A DNA stretch of 64,000 nucleotides, taken from positions 4,278,001 to 4,342,000 of the forward strand of contig NC_016472.1 in the NCBI RefSeq assembly GCF_000226095.1, read 5' to 3'. The stretch comes from Thermothelomyces thermophilus ATCC 42464. Lineage: Eukaryota; Ascomycota; Sordariomycetes; Sordariales; Chaetomiaceae. Below, piece by piece: positions 33,072 through 44,338 of the stretch (position 1 is the stretch's first letter; every line of letters starts with the position of its first letter). The position numbers were made by a program, and so were the translations under genes. The notes under the pieces are model-generated. The model was not told the origin of the DNA. It saw only the letters and a list, made by a program, of their open reading frames with translations, and did no database searches.

Positions 33072-35763
33072 GACGGGTTTCGAGATGTTCGGCTGCCTTT
33101 CCCACCGGCCGCGTATGCGCGACGCCAGGGCTCGGTGTTGTCTGAGTTCCTTAGTTAATTCCTGCGTACAAAGGCGAAGATCGGCTGCTGGCGAGACCCG
33201 GGCGAGCGGGAGTTCCTGCAGAGAGCCGGGCCCTTTGTCTCAATTCGAGACTCGCCGTGGCGCAGAAAACACTTCAATTGCACGGTACCACGGCCGGTTC
33301 ACGGAACGCAAGCTGGAGGAAGCCGCCGGGAGACGGCCCGCGAGAGAGTAAATGACTGTTAGTGAAGATATTGACCGTGTCGATGAGTCTGTTAGCAGCG
33401 TCGCCTCGAGCGTCGACGTTAGCAGAGTCGGGGACCCCGAGGCAGTGGGGGGGGATGCAGAATGAAATGGGCAGACAAGCCTGGGCCCGCCCTCTCGGCC
33501 AGCGCCCTGCGGCCATGGTGCCCCGCTTCCTTCATTGCTCCACAGCCATCCCTCTTCAGCTCGCGCAGGCAGATCTCTCAGTCCATCAAGTGCTGGAAGG
33601 GCAAGGGAAGGGGGTGGGAGGCCCGGGTAATCTCCCTCATACTGTGTAGTTGCATTACCGAGCTCTACTTGGCACACACTAAGAGTTTTCTAGTCGCTAG
33701 GTTGAGAACTAACGAATCCTCCGCGGAGTTTTCGAGGGGGGAGGACCTACAATATGTAGGTACATACATACCTACAAGTTCTCGATGTATTGCACATAGG
33801 TAGGTACAGTACATACATACGTAAGGACCTACACAGTATGCTCTCGTTATGCGACACTCGTATACTTGAACCAATGGTCTGTCGGGATATTTTCTCGATT
33901 GCCGGGTGGCGGAAGAAGTGCAATCGTTCATGACAGGAGCAACAATAGAAGAACGATGAACCGAAACAGAGGAGCATGGCTAGAAGATAATCAGGTCGAC
34001 ACATTCAGATTGCGGTTGTGGTTGCAGTTGGCATTCCCGAGGTTAGGGTGCTGATTTCCAATTTTCACCCGTTGCCACTCTAGCTGTGGGTTGCGTGGGG
34101 GTAGCGTTGCGCTGGACCGCCAAGATTCGTGTCAAACAGCAGCAATGGTGAAAGCACAAGCCAAGGGTTACCCAAATGATTCAAACCTCACCAATGAAGT
34201 GGCGAGTACCTGATTTACATACATACGGTACGGAAGGTACATGCAGTATATGAATAGTAAGCCGCTGTAATTCGTACAGTGAACAAACCGGTCCTGCAAT
34301 GTATGTATGTATGTACATACATACCTTACATACAATAGCGTCACGTATTGTGCACCTGCTTCGTTGTGTCCACTCAGAAATCTGAAAAGTTCTGGCAGAT
34401 GCGCGGCAGGTGAAGAAGGATCGAGGACTTCCAGCACCTCGTAACCGTCACGTCCAAACAGTGCCGCTCTTCGGTACCACAGACCAGACGCGGGTTGAAT
34501 CGTTGATGCGCCAACAACTAACAGCGTGGCGTTGTGCACTCTTATTCGGCTGACCGAGGGGACACCAAGAGGCGGGAAACCGCGGCCGGGACACAGTCAC
34601 GCAGGAGCGCAGCCTTCATCGGAGTGGATGGGGGCTTGATCAACCCTGTGGTCGACAAACCTGACTAACGCATTTGCGTGTGGGGTCTCGCGGGGAAGCC
34701 CACACCTCTCCCATCGCTTTGTTGTGCTTTCGACCTCAACAGCGCCTTCAAGAATTCGTATCCTACTTTGCACACTATAACGAGTACAGTGCGGCGACGG
34801 GTCGCCTAGCGAATAGCTCTTCACTCAATGGTTACACAACTCCGTGCTTGAAGGGCACCAGGTGCGGATGAAAGTAACGTGGGCACATAGCACCTAACTT
34901 GGCTTCTTTCTCGACCTCCTTCTCTCCCGGCTCTAAGTCACTGCTTGTAATAAGGTTGGCCTAAATGATGAGACTGCGAGAGTAAGGTTTGGTAATGCGT
35001 CTAGTATTTACCAGATTTTGGTTCGGTAGCTAAATCGCCAAACCGATTAGACACATCCACCACGCCATACATACACAGGAGAAGCCCCTGGCTTTGCTCA
35101 CCCAACACTTGCTCATCATCTCGGCGTGATCTCCCCTCCTCCTCGACCTCTCAGCATGGAGAACCAACATATTACCCCCAATGCGCGCCGACCGGTAGGG
35201 ATGAGAGATAGGCTTTATGTACTATATTGACAAGAAATTCGACGAGAAGCCAATGACACTAAGACGCTGGAACTGAGAATTTTCAAGGGAGAAAAATAAA
35301 GAGGTCGGATGAAGACAGTTGGAAAGGGACACACGCAACCGACCCCGGGTCGCCAGTTGCAAAATGCCAGAAAACGATGACGAATCGAGGGCCGCGCCAA
35401 GGTGTACATACAGGGATATAGTACCAGATATTAACGGAGAAACGAAGAGATTGGTATATGCACACACCCAAACACAGAGAGAAAGGAAAATAAGTTGCTC
35501 GGCAACTCCTTGGAGCGTCGGGTATGACTGAGGAAAAGGGCGGCGAAGTGCTGCTCGCATGGCGGGAAACGGTGGGTGCTGAACACCAGGTTCGGAAGTG
35601 CAAGAAGATGGAGGTAGCCGCCGGGAGACAAGAAGACCCCTCGGGGGAATAGCGAGCTGAACGCAAAATTCCCAAGCACGAGGGGGTTCTGTCGTGGTAT
35701 TGTCAGGCTCCGGGAGGAATCTGTCGCCGGGGAGAGAACGAATATGGTGAAGAGCAGCTCTCC
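33072..35763. other. Intergenic region upstream of the bHLH gene
   Basis: About 2.7 kb without a supported gene. It holds the bHLH promoter and the 3' end of the Kelch-like gene. Notable contents are GTAGGTACATACATACC-type tracts at about 33755-33830 and 34205-34335, with a 20-bp palindrome at 34305-34324. Such long upstream regions are usual for fungal regulators. Confidence 0.6.
34305..34324. repeat. 20-bp GTAT/ATAC palindrome
   Basis: GTATGTAT, central GTAC, ATACATAC: a perfect palindrome made by a tetranucleotide tract meeting its own complement. It is in noncoding DNA, followed at once by CTTACATAC. Confidence 0.75.
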
Positions 35764-38127
35764 TTAATTGGCATTCAGGTTGAGCCAGCTCATATCGTCA
35801 CGGACGGGGGTTTGTTCTCGCTGTGGAGGAGCCGGTCGAGACGGCCCTTGTGACGGGGGCTTCAGGCCTTGTGAGGCGGGGGCAAGAGCTGTCGGATAGG
35901 TACCGGTGAAGGAATCGTTTAGGGACCGGTCGGCGCCCCAAGGTTTGTTGGCGGCGGTTGGATCCCATGCATCTTGGACAGATTCTGGGATGCCGCTGGA
36001 GTATGCCGATGCCGACAAGTCACTGACGGAACTGATGGGGCGCTGCGTCTCGATCTGGCCGCTCATGCCTTCGTTTAGCTTTTCGTCGTACACAGCGATA
36101 GTCGGGCTGTGCGCATTGACCCGGCTGAGAGACATCCGGGACTCGGCAGCCGCGGGGAATAGAGGTGGTACGGTCGCGCTATCTTGCGTTATGCGGTGCG
36201 GGTTGCTATAGTTGGAGCTCCCTACCGAGCGCAACGTTGTCCGTTGCGAGTTGCTGACGGTGGAGCTGTCGCGGGCGACGGCGATGTTGCTGTTGCTGTT
36301 GCTGTTGCTGTTTCCGCTACCAAACCCCAGGAGGTTCAGAGCTGACCCGCCAGACCAGTACCTGTTCCATCCAGAGCTGCGCCGCGTAGTCCCTTGTTCA
36401 TCGCCTCCTGTCGGTAGCGTCCGGGCCCTCGGCTCGGCCGTGTTGGCCGCTAATGGGGCAACCTTCGGGTCCTGAGCATCCTGCTGAAGCCGCAAGGGTG
36501 GAACGTCCGGGGCCGGGTGAGGGATCGGCTTGCTGATGGTGTTTTTGAAGGCACTGTATATGCTGTCGGACGACTTCCGTTTGCTCTCGTTGCTCGACTT
36601 GCGGCTGAGCCCGGCCGTCAGCTTGCTCTGGCCCGCGCGGCCCATCAAGATGGCCATTGAAGAGAAGGAGCTTTGCGAGCCCTGTGGTTTGTGACCGCGG
36701 AACCCTTGGCCGAACGCCAATGTCTCTTTCGCAAAACCGAAATCGTCCTTTTCATCCAACGACGCCCCGTTAGACTGCCTGGCATGGCCGGCATCCATCT
36801 GAGCTCTTTGGTTCTTGCGCCTCCTGATACATATGTACAGGAGGGTCAAGATGACTGCTAAGCCGAGAATGCCTCCCAGAACACCGCCAAGAATGGTGTT
36901 GAGATGCGGGTGAGAAGTGTCCGAGACTGGCGATGGATCCGCTTCAGTTTGAGTTTGGGTAGCCACTGCTGGGCTGGTCGCGCTCGCCGAGACGGATGTG
37001 GAGGATGACGAGAGAGTCGTCGACGTTGGCGTCGTGGTCTTGGCTGACGTTGAGGATGATGTCGAGGAGGTTGTCGAGGACTCGGATGCAAGGATCTTGA
37101 CTTGGATGAGCTTGGATTCGGGGTCCTCCCAGCTGTTCTCTCTGGCGTTGAACATGCATAGTAGGTCGTCATCAGCAGCAGTCCCACCGGCAATGACGAC
37201 CATGCCGTCTGGTCCCTGAGCGAAAGCAAAATTGCTCCTGGTCACTCTGGGCGCTCCGGTCGAGTTGTATGGTGGCCAGTTGTTGAGGGTCAGCGGCTCG
37301 TCAGCCCTGGCCGCCTTCCTACTCGACTCATGTTGCTTCCTCCTCGACAGCCGTCTCCGGGCAGGCGCAGCCTCCGGAACCGGCTCGCCGGGGCCGGTGA
37401 ACAAGACCGTCCGCTTCACTGCATTCGGCGACACCGACATATCGAAAGTGATGAGATTCTTTGACCCATCATCACCCGTCATCACCACCGCTTGAATGGC
37501 CGAGGTGTCCTTGGGCAGTGGTGCTGCGAGCGAAGCTCCCGAGTCCTTCCACGTCCCGTCGGCGGCGCTGAACAGCGTGACCTGGGTATTCCACGTGCTG
37601 CCGCCGAGCAAGACGGCCTCGCCGGCAGACCAGGGCAGCAAGATCGGATTGAGTGCTGGTGTTCCACCTGTGGGGTAGGAACTCACCGCGTACGGCGCTG
37701 ATGCGCCGATAGTGAACGTTTGCGATGATGGGGCGTTTTGGCCGTTTTGATTGCCTGCGTAGACGAGGATCGAGTCGGTGCTGTTGATGTAGACCGCATT
37801 GTGTCCAACCCGCTGGTGCGTAGCCTTAGTCGACAACTTGATCGACTCCCACTGGCCCGTCGCGTATGTATATTTTTGCAGACCATGATAGCCTTCCGTG
37901 TCGCTGACACCGCCGACGACGAAGAAGGCCGATGTCGATGGCGTCCCTGTAGTCGACCCCACGCAAACACCGCCGGTCACCTTTTCACCCTGAGGCAACA
38001 CCTCCCATTCCGCCCCTGGCTCTAACCGCAAAGATTGGAACGCATCGGCAGAGTATGTGTAAAGCGTGTTGTTGAATATGACCGAACACGCGTTGTTCAA
38101 CGCCGTCTTCGGCTGAGGCAACGGCAT
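35764..38127 (-). CDS. Single-pass membrane protein with Kelch/galactose-oxidase-like ectodomain
   Basis: One exon encodes 787 residues from the ATG at 38127. Residues 1-340 show degenerate Kelch-like blades (FFVVGGVSDTEGYHGLQKY, GMVVIAGGTAADDDLLCMF). Residues about 350-405 are Ser/Thr-rich, then comes one membrane span (about 412-434, GGVLGGILGLAVILTLLYIC) with the basic stop-transfer RRRK. The C-terminal 350 residues are disordered, Ser/Pro-rich and contain an Asn-Ser repeat. This form suggests a surface sensor or adhesion-type protein, with the Thr/Ser stalk a target for O-mannosylation. No signal peptide is present at the chosen start. An in-frame stop lies just upstream, and AG at 38129-38130 could be a splice acceptor, so a 5' exon may be missing. 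Similar proteins have been labelled CLF1 splicing factor in databases, which the domains here do not support. Confidence 0.8.
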   Translation of the reverse strand: MPLPQPKTALNNACSVIFNNTLYTYSADAFQSLRLEPGAEWEVLPQGEKVTGGVCVGSTTGTPSTSAFFVVGGVSDTEGYHGLQKYTYATGQWESIKLSTKATHQRVGHNAVYINSTDSILVYAGNQNGQNAPSSQTFTIGASAPYAVSSYPTGGTPALNPILLPWSAGEAVLLGGSTWNTQVTLFSAADGTWKDSGASLAAPLPKDTSAIQAVVMTGDDGSKNLITFDMSVSPNAVKRTVLFTGPGEPVPEAAPARRRLSRRKQHESSRKAARADEPLTLNNWPPYNSTGAPRVTRSNFAFAQGPDGMVVIAGGTAADDDLLCMFNARENSWEDPESKLIQVKILASESSTTSSTSSSTSAKTTTPTSTTLSSSSTSVSASATSPAVATQTQTEADPSPVSDTSHPHLNTILGGVLGGILGLAVILTLLYICIRRRKNQRAQMDAGHARQSNGASLDEKDDFGFAKETLAFGQGFRGHKPQGSQSSFSSMAILMGRAGQSKLTAGLSRKSSNESKRKSSDSIYSAFKNTISKPIPHPAPDVPPLRLQQDAQDPKVAPLAANTAEPRARTLPTGGDEQGTTRRSSGWNRYWSGGSALNLLGFGSGNSNSNSNSNIAVARDSSTVSNSQRTTLRSVGSSNYSNPHRITQDSATVPPLFPAAAESRMSLSRVNAHSPTIAVYDEKLNEGMSGQIETQRPISSVSDLSASAYSSGIPESVQDAWDPTAANKPWGADRSLNDSFTGTYPTALAPASQGLKPPSQGPSRPAPPQREQTPVRDDMSWLNLNAN

Positions 38128-39867
38128 TCTGGCTGGCTCTTAAGGTCGGCAGGTCAAGACTGACGACCTACGCGGTTTGGTGCCTGCAGCGAAGAGGACG
38201 CGGACCTCGGTGATTGCGCCCTCGTCAGCAAGACATGTCGATTCCAATGCTTGATTTGGCGCGTCCGTGTTGTTCGTTGTTGGGTATTGGGAAACAGCAG
38301 GCGCAAAAACCGCCAATTCAAACGGGTGAATGTTGAGGACCAGCCCCTGTTTCCAGAAGGGAGAAAGACGATCGACGCAACCAAACTTCTGGTTGTTTCC
38401 GAAAAGTCAACGGCGAGGAAACGAGGTGTGGCACCCTGAGGAACCCCCGTGTCGCAGAATGAGGAGAAGGTTACGTGGACTTGGGGCCACTGCCGCGAAA
38501 CTAACTGATGGAACGCTTTCAATCCTCCTGCGAGAGCCCCTGCCAATGATGGTCTCACGGTGTACCGAGTCCTGTCGGAATTGTGCGAACGGGCGACGGG
38601 AGGGATCGTGAAAGAGGAAGCGAACAGGATGAGGCTCTTCTTGCCTTGTTGAAGATGGCAGAATGCAAACTGTGAGCAGTCAAGTGCCAGCTTCGCAGAG
38701 CTGAGCGCGGTGACCCTGATGAGCTCCCCAGGCAAGTCGGTCGGAAATGAGCCAAGAACGGGGGTTCCTGGAGGGGGAAAACTGACCAAGAAGGGATGCC
38801 GTGTGCCTGGTCGAGTTAGGGGCGCGAATGGGGCCGAACAGGGATTCCTGGGCGCTCATTTGTGGTTCTTCATGCAGGCGACCTTATGGCCCCTCCAATA
38901 ACGGTGACCGCCTGGGGTACCGCCGAGTGCAAGGGACCTGTCCTTCTAGCGGGGCTGGATGATCGAGAGGGAAGAAGGAGCATTTGCAGAAAAGAGAAGG
39001 TCAAGGGAAGCACCAAGCGCAAACTCGTTCCACGACACCCGACTAGTAGGCATGGTTTCTCCCCTGTCTCGCTTCCTGCTCCGGTACCTTTGATAAATTC
39101 TCGACCTCCACCTCGCGAGTTCCAGCGGTCACTACACTACTCCGTACTTGCAGTAACTAATGCCTTGTGTTACTTCGGGGGTCGGCCGAAGAGATCGTCT
39201 GTATTCTTAACGGCGTAGGTTTTCAGATGCATCCTTTCCGACGGGCTAGAAGTTGTCATTTCTTTCAGAGTAAATAGGACCGGGAAGTAGAAGAAACTCG
39301 AAAGAAAACAGTCTTCGCTTTCGCTCCGGAGGCTCTTGAAGCTGGCCGACAATTCCGTGAGGAACAACCAAGGCTTATTATTAGGAGGCGGTCTTCGTGT
39401 TGACAGCCAGCCCGTATCACGCTCGGCTGGTCAATGTCGTACTATGCAGGTCCTGAGCAGTACTACATAGTAATTACACAGTCAAGTATCCGTACACTTC
39501 GGATTGCTGTCACGGCATGTGTAGTTATGGGCAGTGGACCGAGTGCCAACAAATGGGAGCCCTTCTTTTGCCCTCTCTGAAACGCTAGAACCTCTGCGAG
39601 GAAACCGCAGCTAACCAAAGGGGGGAAAGTACCCTCCCTTTGGTGTCCAAATGGAGAAGGGACGCTCCACTTCCCGCCCAGCCTCTCAGACCACGCGGCC
39701 ACAAGGCAGCGCGATGGTCCAAGGGTTCGGTGAAAATTCCACTGCTCGGTTCGACATCACTTGCAGAATGCAGCGGTTACTCTCAACACTACTTCATACT
39801 TCGTATTACGAATACGCTACCAGCCTGTCAAGCTCACAGAACTGCAGTCCCGCGCGGCTCTGCGAGG

Positions 39868-39918
39868 CATCGTCAGAGCTGCTGACGATGATTGGCCTCA
39901 TGAAAACTTGACATGAGG
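39868..39918. repeat. Two adjacent inverted repeats
   Basis: CATCGTCAG (39868-39876), five-base loop, CTGACGATG (39882-39890). Five bases later comes CCTCATG (39896-39902), nine-base loop, CATGAGG (39912-39918). Both pairs are perfect. They could form consecutive hairpins in a transcript; no gene is known to cover them. Confidence 0.65.
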
Positions 39919-40295
39919 ATTGTGAGGCTTCGGAGCGCACCCCGCCCACAATCCGTCCCGATCACACTCCCGACCCGCCGCTACAATGCCGGCCTGCCCT
40001 CCAACGACACTGAACCCCGTCAAGCCAGGATGACGGTGGCTTCGGACCGGAGAAGCACTACACTAAAGGATTAAGCGCCAAGGCGTCCTCATTTTGGATG
40101 CTGTACGGATTAACTATCGTTAACGAGCTAGGAGCATCTCGCAACGAGATCGATGGTATCCCTTGTCGTCTGAGATTTGACCTGGATGTGACACGAACGC
40201 AAACGGACCCTTCCCTCCAAACGCAACTGCACACTCCATCATCACGCCCAGGTATGGCACTCGGTTCAGTCAAATGTTCGGAGTAACTACCTACC

Positions 40296-40329
40296 TATGT
40301 ATGTATGTATGTACATACATACATACATA
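40296..40329. repeat. 34-bp perfect palindrome of GTAT/ATAC units
   Basis: A 15-bp arm of TATG repeats meets a central GTAC and is mirrored by its exact complement, so the whole 34 bp equals its reverse complement. It is a tetranucleotide microsatellite inverted on itself. Such tracts can extrude as cruciforms and tend to be unstable. Confidence 0.85.
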
Positions 40330-41465
40330 CGCAGTATGCTGTCCTTTTGCCAGTGGCTGCCGGAGTTGGGGAACGCTGCTCTGTACGCTAGGTGTGTAGA
40401 GCGGGCAGATATATCTCCCTTCATCTCTTGTCTATGCCTCCTTTGTCCATCCACTGGTCCTTCACCATGCTCTTCTTCCTCTGCTTCATTTGGTGTCTGA
40501 GATAGAGATCGAACCTCGCGTGCAGAGAACTTAATCGCAGAATCAACATCGCGAGTAGATTCGGTACATGTAAGACTTTTGGCGATGTCGGCCTTTTTTA
40601 GTGTGCAATCATATCGATCGACCAAATGAACGGGAACGGCTCTGACCTAGAAGAGGTAACATGTTCGCTCCAAATTTTTTCTTGGATAATTGATGTTTAG
40701 TCTGTGTCATAAACCTCTTCAACACTTGCGAGTTGCTCTTGCGCTACTACAGCGTCTGGAACACAAATATACGGACCAAAGAATCGTGAGAAAAGGCAAG
40801 AACAAAAGATTGCTGTCCGGATCGTCTGCGACAGCCACAGCGTTCCTGATAAGTTGGGCAGGTGAGGCAGATTCCTCTGCTGCCGCGTGATCCTCCCCTG
40901 GTGGCATGACGAAATGCCATGGCGGGCGTTGTCCCAATCCTCTCAACGGATTCCCCTACACGTCATATGTGGGTTTAGATACTCTCGTTCACGCACACGT
41001 TGGACAAATGTGGCAAACAGAGACGCTGCGCAATGTTGAGTCTGGGTATCACGCCAATGCCATGTCCTTCCGTCTAGAGATGATCCTCTCCATGCCCATC
41101 AACGCCTCGAGATGATTTCAGTTAAACGGCACGCTTTCCAAAACCCGCCCAACCCGAGACCAGACCGAAGAAGAAAAAAAAAAGGCGGCACACCACCACT
41201 CCTGATGCTCAACTCCCCCGAGACACAGATAAACTTGAACCGACTATGACAGGTCAAGGGTCAATAATTTTCAATCGCTCCAAAACCTATAATTCACTCT
41301 TTTCCCAACCTTGGTTTCGCCTTTTCCGGTTCATATCAAATCTCGCCCATCCGTTATCTAACCACCCGTTCTCTTGAGCATCGTTAGCCACCAGCAGCGT
41401 GTACATCGGGTTGAAGCTTCAGGCACTCACCTCACATCTACAGTGCTACCACTCCCTCCCACAGA

Positions 41466-43473
41466 CTAGGCAGGGTGAGTGAAAGCCTCTGGTGGCAGTT
41501 CGGCTCTCTTCTCCTGAAACGACCTGAGCGCCAATTCGAAATTCCAATCGGCGACGCCGGCCAAGCAAAGCCGAGAATACTCCGCAGTCATGCCTGTTTG
41601 CCGAGACAGCTCCTCAATCATCTGGGCACGGATGGCATCGTCCAGCATGGGTGGTTGGGTCGGGACGGCGGGCGATGGGACAGGCGCCGGGACAGGCGCC
41701 ACGGCGGCGGGAGCTTGAGCGGCGACGGTCGGCGTCTGTTGCGAGATTCGGTCTCGCAGCGTAAGCTCATCGCTGATTACGCGGTAAGGATGCGGAGCAC
41801 CCGGTTTGCTCGGGCCAAGAATGAAAGAACGAGAGAACTTGCGGGTGCCAGGGAGCTGCTGTGCAGGGTCCATTTCTTCGAACCGGCTGTAGACAGTGAT
41901 AGCTAGGCCCATGGCTAGACCTTGTCCAGTAGGGTCGGCCAAGCTTGGGAAGGTGTGACAATCAATCTGCCACTCGTCGGGGAGATCCAGACTAGGATGC
42001 CGTGTAGCGGGTAGCCGGGCCCAGAGCTCGGCGATCAGATTGCTTCCAGTGAATAGCCGCTGATGGGCAGATGGGTTTCGGAAGCCTATCGTTTCCAGGT
42101 TCCTGGAGTAGTTTTGATAAGTGCTCGGGTTAAGCTCGGTGCCAATGTTGAGCGAGAAGGCGGATTCGTCATCGTAAAACTGCCTGGCTAGAGCGGGCCG
42201 GTCTTGATCATACATGGTGAAGAAGCTGCGGAGGAATGTACTGGCCACGTTGTTGCCCCCGTCCCGAAGGTTAGACGGCAGGTAAGGCAGAGGTGTAGGG
42301 AACCACGCCTTGAGGGCTTCGGCGGCCTCTTCCGGAGTCCGAACTCGGTGTCCGTCTAAGATCTGAAGACTCGGAAACCATTCGATAACCTGAGCGGGAT
42401 AGTTTTGCGAGCTCGCGACAGGATTGCCAACCATGTGAAGCTCCTCCAGGAGCCGAAATTCATGGCGCCACTTGGAAAGTTTCGACATGTCCTCGAGCTT
42501 GTTACCGCTGATGTCGAGACGGCGGAGGCGAGGCAGGGTGGTAGCTAACGTGAAAACTTCGCCGACGTCGTGGATGTCGTTATTTGCAATGGTAACGGCC
42601 TGGATGCTTGCTTCTTTTTCGGCGGCGCTCTGGTAATTCGTGGCCGTGAGACGCATGAGTGCCTTGAACGACTTCTCCGCCAGGGCCCTGGTCTCAAACG
42701 CGCCCATGCTGATGAGCGTTTGGTCAGCTCCCAGCGCTGAAAGATCCAGAAGTTTCTGTTCCACGTTGTATCGAGAAGCCAGAACCCCCAACAACTTGTC
42801 TTTTGTTTCTGACGGTTTCGGTTCGGGACCGTCGGCGGATTGGTTGCCAGGTCCAGGCATCGGCTCGCTTGTTTCCTCGATGGTCAGGGAGGCGCCCGCA
42901 TATGTGTAGCCGTTCAGTCGTAACAGATGGGGAGCGTCGGCTGGATTGACCTTGAGCCAGACATGGTCTCCGCGAATCACACCCTGGACATGTGTGTTAA
43001 AAGGAGGTACTCAGAGCAGAGGGTTGGGGATTTAGGAAACGTACCCGACCGAGCGTAATGGGCCGTTCCTTGGAGGATTTGCGCTCGAGAAAGTCGAGAA
43101 GCGAGCGAAGACCGCCGTCGGGATTGCTGGCCGCTTTACTGTCTTTGAGGCCGTGGATCTTCAGAGTGACTTTGTTGGGTTGCTTCACATTGCGAACGGT
43201 GCCATCCTGCTCCGACATAAAATTTCGAACGTTCTGGGCGAGCCTCGTCGACGACCGGGCGCCTCTCCCTCCTTTAGATGCGCGACTTCCACGGGCGGAA
43301 TGGGCTGCAGAACTAGATGGTGGATTGCCGGCACTGACGCTGTCCATGGCAATGTCGCCATCGCGATCGGTCCGTGGGGTGCCCCGGCGCTTTCCGACGC
43401 CACCACCGCGTGTGCCCCGCAGGCTAGGCCGACTACCGTGGCTGCTAGCACGAGGACCCGTGGGAGGCGCCAT
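41466..43473 (-). CDS. MEX67: mRNA export factor Mex67 (NXF family), two exons
   Basis: Exons read 43473-43045 and 42983-41466, giving 648 residues. The 61-bp intron has donor GTACGT and acceptor TCCAG, phase 0. The N-terminus (MAPPTGPRASSHG) is Arg/Gly-rich, and KVTLKIHGLKD begins the RNA-binding fold. Leucine-rich repeats lie at about 275-335 (LPRLRRLDISGNKLED). An NTF2-like domain (about 386-550, NVASTFLRSFFTMYD) should pair with Mtr2. The C-terminal TAP-C/UBA domain (about 592-648, MTAEYSRLCLAGVADWNFEL) should bind FG nucleoporins. It carries mRNPs through the nuclear pore. An in-frame ATG further upstream exists, but MAPPTGPRA fits the family better. It is divergent from MPH1. Confidence 0.95.
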
Positions 43474-44338
43474 TGATGTTCGCAGAAGTGTTGAGGGACG
43501 CAAGAAAGTGCCGCCAAGTTTGTTGGAGGAAGAGAAGGTAAGTGGGGGGCGAGTGCCGCGAGGCGCGAAAGACCTGAAAGGCTGCACTAGGACGGGAAGT
43601 AACGTAGGTGGAGCCACCCCACCGTGCATGCCGCAAAGAAGCAAAGAAGCTCTGAGGCTGAAAGCTCCACGCCAAGCTTCCAAGGGTAACTATCTTATGT
43701 TCTTGAGTACTAGTAAGGTACTGAGTGTACCTAGGTATGTACTTAGGTACGAACTACTGCTCTCAAGATACCTCCCCTCCTGTTGACCAGCTAGGGTCCA
43801 GTGCACCCACCTTGTCCACGGAAAACGAGTCTACGTCACCATGGTGCGTGGATTATCCGCCAAATCTTAGACGCGGTATGTTTGCCCTGTAGGGTTTGTC
43901 AGTACCTACTAACGCACCTCGGGTAGTTCATCAGCTCCTAAGGCAGCAAGTGAAGCAGCCTGATTATCCCTGCCGTACTCCGCATGTATTATACAAGCTG
44001 AATGTAATAGTAATTCGCAAGCATTTTACCATTTTCACATCTCAAAATCCCATCACGTGCGCTGGCGCGAAGGCGCGTCTGTTCCGTCGCGTCCCTCGCT
44101 TCGTGATTTGTTTGGAGGGGCCTGCAGCTGGGCAACCGGTTTGCTGGCTTGCGAAGCGCCTGACGACATCACCACCCGGGCGCCGCCTCGAGTTCGCATA
44201 TCGTGGCTGTAACGAGGAGATATGGCTCGGCCTAGGCAACTTACTTCGGTCATTGTCTAATGTGCGTGCGCCTTTCCGCTTTGTCTCCTCCTCATTTTTG
44301 GCTGCCGCAACCCCTAAACGGAGTCCGACGCGTCAGCA
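43474..44338. promoter_or_regulatory. Divergent promoter region MEX67/MPH1
   Basis: 865 bp separate the two start codons. The stretch contains ATCACGTGC with a CACGTG core at 44054-44059 and an AGGTACTGAGTGTACCTAGG-like patch near 43717-43735. It has no frame with coding character. Both promoters must lie here; individual elements are not proven. Confidence 0.5.

Larger units (their letters stand above)
38128..41465. other. Intergenic region with palindromes
   Basis: About 3.3 kb between the Kelch-like gene and MEX67 without a supported gene. It contains TACGGAGTA inverted at 39139-39147, twin inverted repeats at 39868-39918 and the 34-bp palindrome at 40296-40329. A long frame just upstream of the Kelch-like gene (38154-38789) has no coding character apart from possibly holding a 5' exon. 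Confidence 0.6.

Noticed and set aside
38154-38789. 211-codon minus-strand frame just before the Kelch-like gene
   Set aside because: Composition is not protein-like and there is no hydrophobic leader that would supply the missing signal peptide; at most part of a 5' leader.
40490-40530. Possible tRNA on the minus strand (GGTTCGATC-like B box)
   Set aside because: T-arm and acceptor stems do not pair and there is no matching anticodon arm.
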